DNA of 58,951 bases from Bacteroidales bacterium. GTDB lineage: Bacteria; Bacteroidota; Bacteroidia; Bacteroidales; Tenuifilaceae. The first letter of the stretch is position 1. Every line of letters starts with the position of its first letter. This document shows, one piece after another, positions 54,182-58,951 of the stretch. The notes below the pieces were generated by a model, which made no database searches, had not been told where the DNA came from, and was given only the letters and a program-made list of their open reading frames with translations. Position numbers and translations under genes: made by a program. Where the stretch lies: assembly GCA_003818205.1 (NCBI GenBank), contig RPRQ01000025.1, positions 1-58,951 of the forward strand. Direction: 5' to 3'.

Positions 54182-55750
54182 CTATTTTCCTCCCTCTTCT
54201 TTTGGTCCTTTTTTAATCTGTGTAAACATAATCTTCATCTCGGCAATTAGCAGCGTAGTGAAAATAATCAGGAATAGGAAGAAAGTTACCTGAACTGCCC
54301 CTGCCTCAATCCTCGATACAGCGGCAACCGTTGGAAGAATATCCTGTATCACCCAAGGTTGACGACCAACCTCGGCAACAATCCAACCTGCCTGACTAGC
54401 TATATACGCCATTGGAACCATAAAGATAGATGCCTTTAATAGCCATCTTTTTTGTTCTAAATCCTTTTCGAGAACAAGATATAGGACAAGGGCAAAGAAT
54501 ACGATAAAAAGCAATCCTATGCCCACCATTACCCTGAAACTATAGAATACCAAAGGCACACTCGGGATGGTGGCTGAAGCATCTTTTAGATATCCGTAGC
54601 CAAAGTATTCAAAATTATCATCTAGAATCTTTTTGTGATAAACCATCATCTCTTTGTTTTTTGCGTCGGAAGCGGCTTTATAGTCTCCAAGTGCCTGAAT
54701 GGCAAGTTTCCCTTTTTCGATTTTCTGAGCCGCTGAAAGTGCAACTGCCTCTTCGCCATTCTTATTCTTGTAGATGTAGCCACCTTCAATAATATCATTT
54801 ATTCCAGGTACAAATGCATCTTTATCATGATAGCCGAGGATTGAAAGCAATTTGGGCGCTTCGAGTTTAAAAATGAAAGGGTCTTTATTATCGTTATAGA
54901 CCTTGCCGGGTGTAGGCATACCCAGCATAACTAATCCTACACCTTCGCTTCCCTTGTATAATCCTTCCATTGCTGCAAGTTTCATCGGTTGCTTTTGCGA
55001 AACTTGGTATGCCGATCCATCGCCGGTTAGACCAACAAAAATGGAGGAGAGCAGTCCGAATACGGATGCAATAATTATACTTCGTTTGGCTAATAGTTTA
55101 TGACGATTTTTTAGCAGATACCATGCGCTTACCCCAACCACAAATGCCGATGCGAGTAAAAACCCTTGCGAAATGGTGTGCAAAAATTTATTCACAGCAA
55201 CGGGTGATAAAAGCACATCCCAAAAGTTGACCATCTCGTTCCGAGCGGTATCGGGATTGAATTGCATACCTGCGGGATATTGCATCCAAGCGTTGGCAAC
55301 CAATATCCATAGCGCGGAGAGGTTCGCACCAATGGCTACAAGCCAAGTTGATAATAAATGGAATTTTTTGCTCACCTTATTCCATCCGAAGAACATTACT
55401 GCAATAAAGGTGGTTTCCATAAAGAAAGCCATAATACCCTCGATAGCAAGCGGAGCACCAAAAATATCACCTACAAACCACGAGTAATTGCTCCAGTTGG
55501 TGCCAAACTCAAATTCAAGGATAATACCCGTAGCAACGCCTATCGCAAAGTTGATTCCGAATAGCGTCATCCAAAATTTTGTAATCCTTTTCCACTCCTC
55601 GTCGCCAGTTTTGACGTAAAGCGTTTCCATAAAGGCAATGATAAATGCAAGTCCTAGCGTTAGCGGTACAAATATCCAGTGATACATTGCCGTTAAGGCA
55701 AACTGTGCTTTCGACCAGCTGACCACTGCAAGGTCCATACTTTCAGTCAT
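54182..55750 (-). CDS. cydA: Cytochrome bd oxidase subunit I
   Basis: A 522-residue haem- and quinol-binding subunit. Haem ligand His is in ALTAMYHWIFVPLTLG (position equivalent to His19 in E. coli). The quinol-binding Q-loop start is QVSQKQPMKLAAMEGLYKG (Lys and Glu conserved), and EVGRQPWVIQDI is the diagnostic GRQPW motif. It reduces oxygen to water at low oxygen and does not pump protons. Operon: DUF4492-cydA-cydB-small ORF. Confidence 0.96.
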   Translation of the reverse strand: MTESMDLAVVSWSKAQFALTAMYHWIFVPLTLGLAFIIAFMETLYVKTGDEEWKRITKFWMTLFGINFAIGVATGIILEFEFGTNWSNYSWFVGDIFGAPLAIEGIMAFFMETTFIAVMFFGWNKVSKKFHLLSTWLVAIGANLSALWILVANAWMQYPAGMQFNPDTARNEMVNFWDVLLSPVAVNKFLHTISQGFLLASAFVVGVSAWYLLKNRHKLLAKRSIIIASVFGLLSSIFVGLTGDGSAYQVSQKQPMKLAAMEGLYKGSEGVGLVMLGMPTPGKVYNDNKDPFIFKLEAPKLLSILGYHDKDAFVPGINDIIEGGYIYKNKNGEEAVALSAAQKIEKGKLAIQALGDYKAASDAKNKEMMVYHKKILDDNFEYFGYGYLKDASATIPSVPLVFYSFRVMVGIGLLFIVFFALVLYLVLEKDLEQKRWLLKASIFMVPMAYIASQAGWIVAEVGRQPWVIQDILPTVAAVSRIEAGAVQVTFFLFLIIFTTLLIAEMKIMFTQIKKGPKEEGGK

Positions 55751-55758
55751 AGGGGGCG

Positions 55759-55977
55759 TTATTTTTTATTAGTTAATTGTTCAATTACATGTCGGCTGCG
55801 CTCTTCATCGGTGCTATAATTCTTCTTGAGTAGATTAGGAAAGAAGAATAGTTTAAGTACAAAAAACAGGATGAAAAGCTTAATGATGATAATAACCCAT
55901 AGGGTTTTACCTAAAGTCATACTTTTGAAACCATCGTAGTAAAAACGAAATATCTTTTTGAAGATGTTTTGCTGCAT
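55759..55977 (-). CDS. DUF4492 protein, cytochrome bd operon
   Basis: About 72 residues with one long hydrophobic helix (LWVIIIIKLFILFFVLKLFF) after FYYDGFKSMTLGKTLW, the recognisable DUF4492 pattern. This family is almost always found immediately before cydA in Bacteroidota and is probably an accessory subunit or assembly factor. ATG 55977 is preferred to a TTG at 55992. Eight bases separate it from cydA. Confidence 0.85.
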   Translation of the reverse strand: MQQNIFKKIFRFYYDGFKSMTLGKTLWVIIIIKLFILFFVLKLFFFPNLLKKNYSTDEERSRHVIEQLTNKK

Positions 55978-56192
55978 TTGATAAAAATTCAACTATTTCA
56001 AAAATAAGGTTTTTATTGATTCTAATAATCTATGTTCGTTATTAAAATACATCTTTCGCTCTAGTAACGTGAAAATGACTAAAAAGATTAGCTGGAGTTG
56101 AAGAAAATATGAACCTCGATTCGTGCCCTTTTGGCAAATTCAAAAGATTTATACATTTTTACACACAACGAATTGTATTATTATTGTAAAAT

Positions 56193-57542
56193 ATGCCTAC
56201 AGATAGAGAGAAAATTGAACAGTGGTCCTTTGGCTATCATCTACTGAAATCGTATCACGACTTTTGTTTTAAGATATACTTTAAGACAACGATTATAGGA
56301 CAGGATAAAGTTCCTTTCGATAAGAGTTTGATATTTGCGGCTAACCATCAGAATTCGTTGATCGATGCGTTGGCAATTCTAGTCTCTCGTCGATGTCAAC
56401 CAGTTTTTCTGGCTCGGGCCGATGTTTTTAAAACGCCTATGCTGACGAAGATTCTTACTTTTCTAAAGATACTCCCTGTTTATCGTATTCGCGATGGTTA
56501 CCAGAACCTATCCCTAAACGATGATGTATTTCGTAAAACGCTTGACGTGCTAAAAAACCACAATGGTATAGGAATTCTACCTGAAGGCAGTCACTTTGGG
56601 CAGCGAAGATTAAGACCCTTGAAAAAGGGGATTGCCCGTATCGCCTTTCAGGCAGAGGATGCTTGTAACAACGAGCTGAAAATTCATATTATTCCCGTTG
56701 GGCTAAGCTATAGTAACTACGTGAACCTTCGAAGTAAATTGCTTGTTCGATTTGGTGAGGCAATTGATGTCAGCAAACACCTTGAACTATACCGACAAAA
56801 CCCTGCATTAGCATATAATGCTCTTATAGAGGAGCTTGAAGCTGGTATAAAAAAGGAGATGATTCAGATTGACGATGAGGCTAACTATGAGGAGTACGAA
56901 AATCTTCGAGAAATATTTACACCAGCATATCTGGAAGAGAAACAATTGTCTAAGCATCAAAACACGGGCTTTGATGTTGACAAGAGGATGATTGCTGCAG
57001 TAGATAAGATGAAAATTGACCAACCATCTTCATTTCAAACCTTAATGGATGATGTTAAAACCCATTCAGGCTTAGCTAAAGAGGTAGGGTTAACATTTAA
57101 ATCAATTCAAACTTCGAGTCTAAAGCTTTGGGGTTTATTAATTAAACTCCCTTTACTATTAATCACATTGCCTCTTTTTATCTGGGGATATATAAATAAC
57201 ATTATTCCAGTTGCAGGTGCTTTTCTTATCAGCAAGAAGGTTAAGGATGTTCAGTTTATCAGCTCCATCCGTTTTGTTGTTGCCATGTTCTTGTTTCCAA
57301 TCGCTTATATAATTCAACTTTCCCTGTTTTGGGCAATCTCAGGGAATGGTATTTACACTTTATACTACTTCGTAAGTTTGATTATTGGTGCTGTAATTGC
57401 ATATAATTGGCGGAGGTTTTACTATACAACGGTACTGGATTTAAAAATACTAAGGTTTAGAATTACTAAACCAGTAATCGCTGAGAAGTTGAAAGGAACT
57501 CAAAGCTCAATATGTTCTAGGGTTGAGGGGCTTATAGAATAA
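56193..57542 (+). CDS. Lysophospholipid acyltransferase-like protein with C-terminal membrane region
   Basis: A 449-residue protein. The N-terminal PlsC domain contains FAANHQNSLIDALAIL (HxxxxxD-type motif I, one residue longer than usual) and GILPEGSHFGQRRLRPLKKG (motif III with EGS in place of EGT). A central helical region of about 100 residues follows, then three to four hydrophobic helices from about residue 315. These longer acyltransferases are frequent in Bacteroidota; the acceptor is unknown and may be another phospholipid than that of PlsC at 45.9 kb. Confidence 0.82.
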   Translation: MPTDREKIEQWSFGYHLLKSYHDFCFKIYFKTTIIGQDKVPFDKSLIFAANHQNSLIDALAILVSRRCQPVFLARADVFKTPMLTKILTFLKILPVYRIRDGYQNLSLNDDVFRKTLDVLKNHNGIGILPEGSHFGQRRLRPLKKGIARIAFQAEDACNNELKIHIIPVGLSYSNYVNLRSKLLVRFGEAIDVSKHLELYRQNPALAYNALIEELEAGIKKEMIQIDDEANYEEYENLREIFTPAYLEEKQLSKHQNTGFDVDKRMIAAVDKMKIDQPSSFQTLMDDVKTHSGLAKEVGLTFKSIQTSSLKLWGLLIKLPLLLITLPLFIWGYINNIIPVAGAFLISKKVKDVQFISSIRFVVAMFLFPIAYIIQLSLFWAISGNGIYTLYYFVSLIIGAVIAYNWRRFYYTTVLDLKILRFRITKPVIAEKLKGTQSSICSRVEGLIE

Positions 57543-57584
57543 GTCTTTTTGATTTTTTTCTGAGTACAGAAGCAAAATGCAAAG

Positions 57585-57623
57585 AGCGCAAAGCTAGTTA
57601 AAAACTATACTTTGCGCTTTTTG
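57585..57623. terminator. Bidirectional terminator between convergent genes
   Basis: AGCGCAAAG (57585-57593) and CTTTGCGCT (57610-57618) form a 9-bp stem with a 16-base loop followed by T residues on the plus strand. It separates the acyltransferase (plus) and proline dehydrogenase (minus). Confidence 0.6.
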
Positions 57624-57642
57624 CTTGAAATGTATTTAGAAG

Positions 57643-58554
57643 TTATCCTCTAAAAAACAGTGCCTTAATAATCAGACTAGCCATCTTGGGATTTTCTTTT
57701 AATCGGCGGGTTGAGTAACCAAACCATTGCTTGCCGTATGGTACGTAAACCCTCATGTTGTGACCCTTGCTTGTTATCGACTTGCGAAGTTCGGGTGTTA
57801 CACCGTATAGCATTTGAAACTCGTACATATTTTTGGGTACATTATACTTTTCAATTAGTTTGTATGCACCATCAACTAACGGTTTGTCGTGGGTGGCAAT
57901 ACCGGGATAAACGCCATTCTTAAACATGAACTCTAAATCTTCAAGAAAATGCTCATTAATCTCTTCGTACTTCTTGTAAGCAATGGCTGCGGGTTCAACG
58001 TAAATTCCCTTGCAAAGGCGGTAATTCAAAGGGATTTCAGTGGTATGAATATCCATTAAATTCGTAATATCTGGAAGGGTACGCTTCATATAAGCCTGAA
58101 CAACCAATCCAACATGTTTAGGGAACTCAGCTTTTAATTTTCTGTAAAGCTCTATTTCAAGGTCGGTACAAGGAGAATCCTCCATATCAACCCGAATGAA
58201 ATTACCATAAGATGCAGCTTTAGCAACAATCTCGCGAATATGTATATAGCAAACGTCCTTATCGAGAAGGAGCCCGAACATGGTTGGCTTAAGCGAATAG
58301 TTTCCGTCAATCTTCTCCTTTTCAATGGTGTCAATCAGCTCGATGTACTCAACTTTGTTCTTTTCTGCCTCGCCAAGGGTTTTGATAAACTCACCAAGAA
58401 TATCGATGGTTACTTTTACACCCTGTGCGTTCAGCTCCTTCGAAGCACGAATGGCATCTGCAACACTTTCACCTGCAATGTAACGCTTTGAAAAAATCCA
58501 GATTAATTTTTTAGGAAAATAGGGCAGCATCGCTGCAATCAGCTTATTGAACAT
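57643..58554 (-). CDS. Proline dehydrogenase
   Basis: A 303-residue monofunctional proline dehydrogenase, FAD-dependent, making pyrroline-5-carboxylate. FIRVDMEDSPCTDLEIELYR, VGLVVQAYMKRTLPD, LCKGIYVEPAAIAYKKY, GIATHDKPLVDG and the C-terminal RVYVPYGKQWFGYSTRRLKE (RR substrate motif) are characteristic. The PutA-type aldehyde dehydrogenase domain is absent, so it must be encoded separately. Confidence 0.92.
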   Translation of the reverse strand: MFNKLIAAMLPYFPKKLIWIFSKRYIAGESVADAIRASKELNAQGVKVTIDILGEFIKTLGEAEKNKVEYIELIDTIEKEKIDGNYSLKPTMFGLLLDKDVCYIHIREIVAKAASYGNFIRVDMEDSPCTDLEIELYRKLKAEFPKHVGLVVQAYMKRTLPDITNLMDIHTTEIPLNYRLCKGIYVEPAAIAYKKYEEINEHFLEDLEFMFKNGVYPGIATHDKPLVDGAYKLIEKYNVPKNMYEFQMLYGVTPELRKSITSKGHNMRVYVPYGKQWFGYSTRRLKENPKMASLIIKALFFRG

Positions 58555-58951
58555 CTTAAAATTCTTTATTGGTTTATAACATTGTTTTCAGCTGCAAATT
58601 TAGAAACTTCAACTTATAACAGAAATCGATTATTAAATGTTTCATCTAGTAATATTTGATCTTGCGGAATCAATCTATATCATTCTAATAGAGAGATATT
58701 TATAAAGGTCTAATTAGAATCAAAAAAGATAAATAAAACCGAAGTACAAATAAATCTTTTTGGCTCTCTAATTATTGTATGATTTTCTTGTAAAAGTTTT
58801 TTATAAAGTGAAAACAATGTACATTAACGTGAGTTCGATTTAAGAAATGATAGTAATACTCTAAATTGTAATTTGTTACAAGTTTATCATATGGTATTGG
58901 AATGATGCCTGCCTGCCGGTAGGCAGGGAATAGTGGAACTGGAGCGATCCG
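58555..58951. other. Gene-free end of the window with a GCCTGCC palindrome
   Basis: No gene. GCCTGCCTGCCGGTAGGCAG at about 58907-58926 is a member of the palindromic family seen at 27.8, 28.5, 36.05, 43.68, 52.67 and 53.0 kb; the flanking GGAATGATG..GGAATAGTGGAAC resembles 32.43 kb. Confidence 0.5.

Noticed and set aside
1-58951. tRNA, rRNA genes or an integron integrase
   Set aside because: No tRNA-like T-loop with cloverleaf, no rRNA sequence and no tyrosine-recombinase R..HxxR..Y pattern in any listed protein.

Overview
The window looks like chromosomal DNA of a Bacteroidota member, probably a Bacteroidales or Marinilabiliales-type organism. The signs are a type IX secretion sorting tail on the leucine-rich protein at 33.1 kb, a cydA-cydB pair preceded by a DUF4492 gene, promoters of the TTTG/TAnnTTTG type, many short lipoproteins, AT-rich intergenic DNA and GCCTGCC/GGCAGGC palindromes of the kind common in this phylum. 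No rRNA, tRNA or CRISPR array was seen.

Layout. 0-4.2 kb is an accessory stretch: a possible lipoprotein, a small membrane protein, a two-gene ABC-2 exporter with strong Shine-Dalgarno sequences, and a possible group II intron scrap. 4.2-18.1 kb carries a large FtsX/MacB-type permease, a phosphofructokinase with pyrophosphate-type active-site residues, an APC permease/lipoprotein/serine hydrolase operon, a LOG-family gene, thioredoxin and dnaE. 18.3-23.7 kb is the most unusual part. It is an array of four gene cassettes separated by imperfect palindromes that behave like integron attC sites, with no integrase in view. Cargo is a DinB-like protein, a sigma factor plus a ribbon-helix-helix fusion protein, a HEPN/MNT toxin-antitoxin pair, and a membrane XRE regulator plus a serine hydrolase. 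For three cassettes the 10 bases at the start are the exact reverse complement of the 10 bases opening the palindrome at the end, as expected for cassettes that were once circles. A probable solitary cassette (nitroreductase, 46.8-47.7 kb) and a lone half-site (13.2 kb) belong to the same system.

23.7-36 kb holds rsgA (frameshifted near its 3' end), a hydrolase, a divergent hxlR/qorB-like pair, a cupin protein, a 1.2-kb repeat-filled gap, an LTA-synthase-like sulfatase, greA with an apparent leader terminator, a HIT protein and the leucine-rich T9SS cargo. 36-46.6 kb has a Fic-family gene under three copies of one operator-like site, ruvC, an S41 peptidase, a DMT transporter, an ISAs1-type transposase remnant, then hpt, adk, obgE, a PAP2 phosphatase, lplA and plsC. 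49-52.6 kb has an MBOAT/SGNH-like pair and an orphan APS kinase. 52.7-56 kb is the cytochrome bd operon, including a previously uncalled 38-residue one-helix ORF after cydB that could be a CydX-like subunit. The window ends with a second acyltransferase and proline dehydrogenase.

The core genes cover nucleotide salvage, replication and repair, ribosome assembly, phospholipid synthesis and microaerobic respiration. The accessory genes sit in repeat-rich gaps between them. All function calls rest on motif reading; no database search was run.
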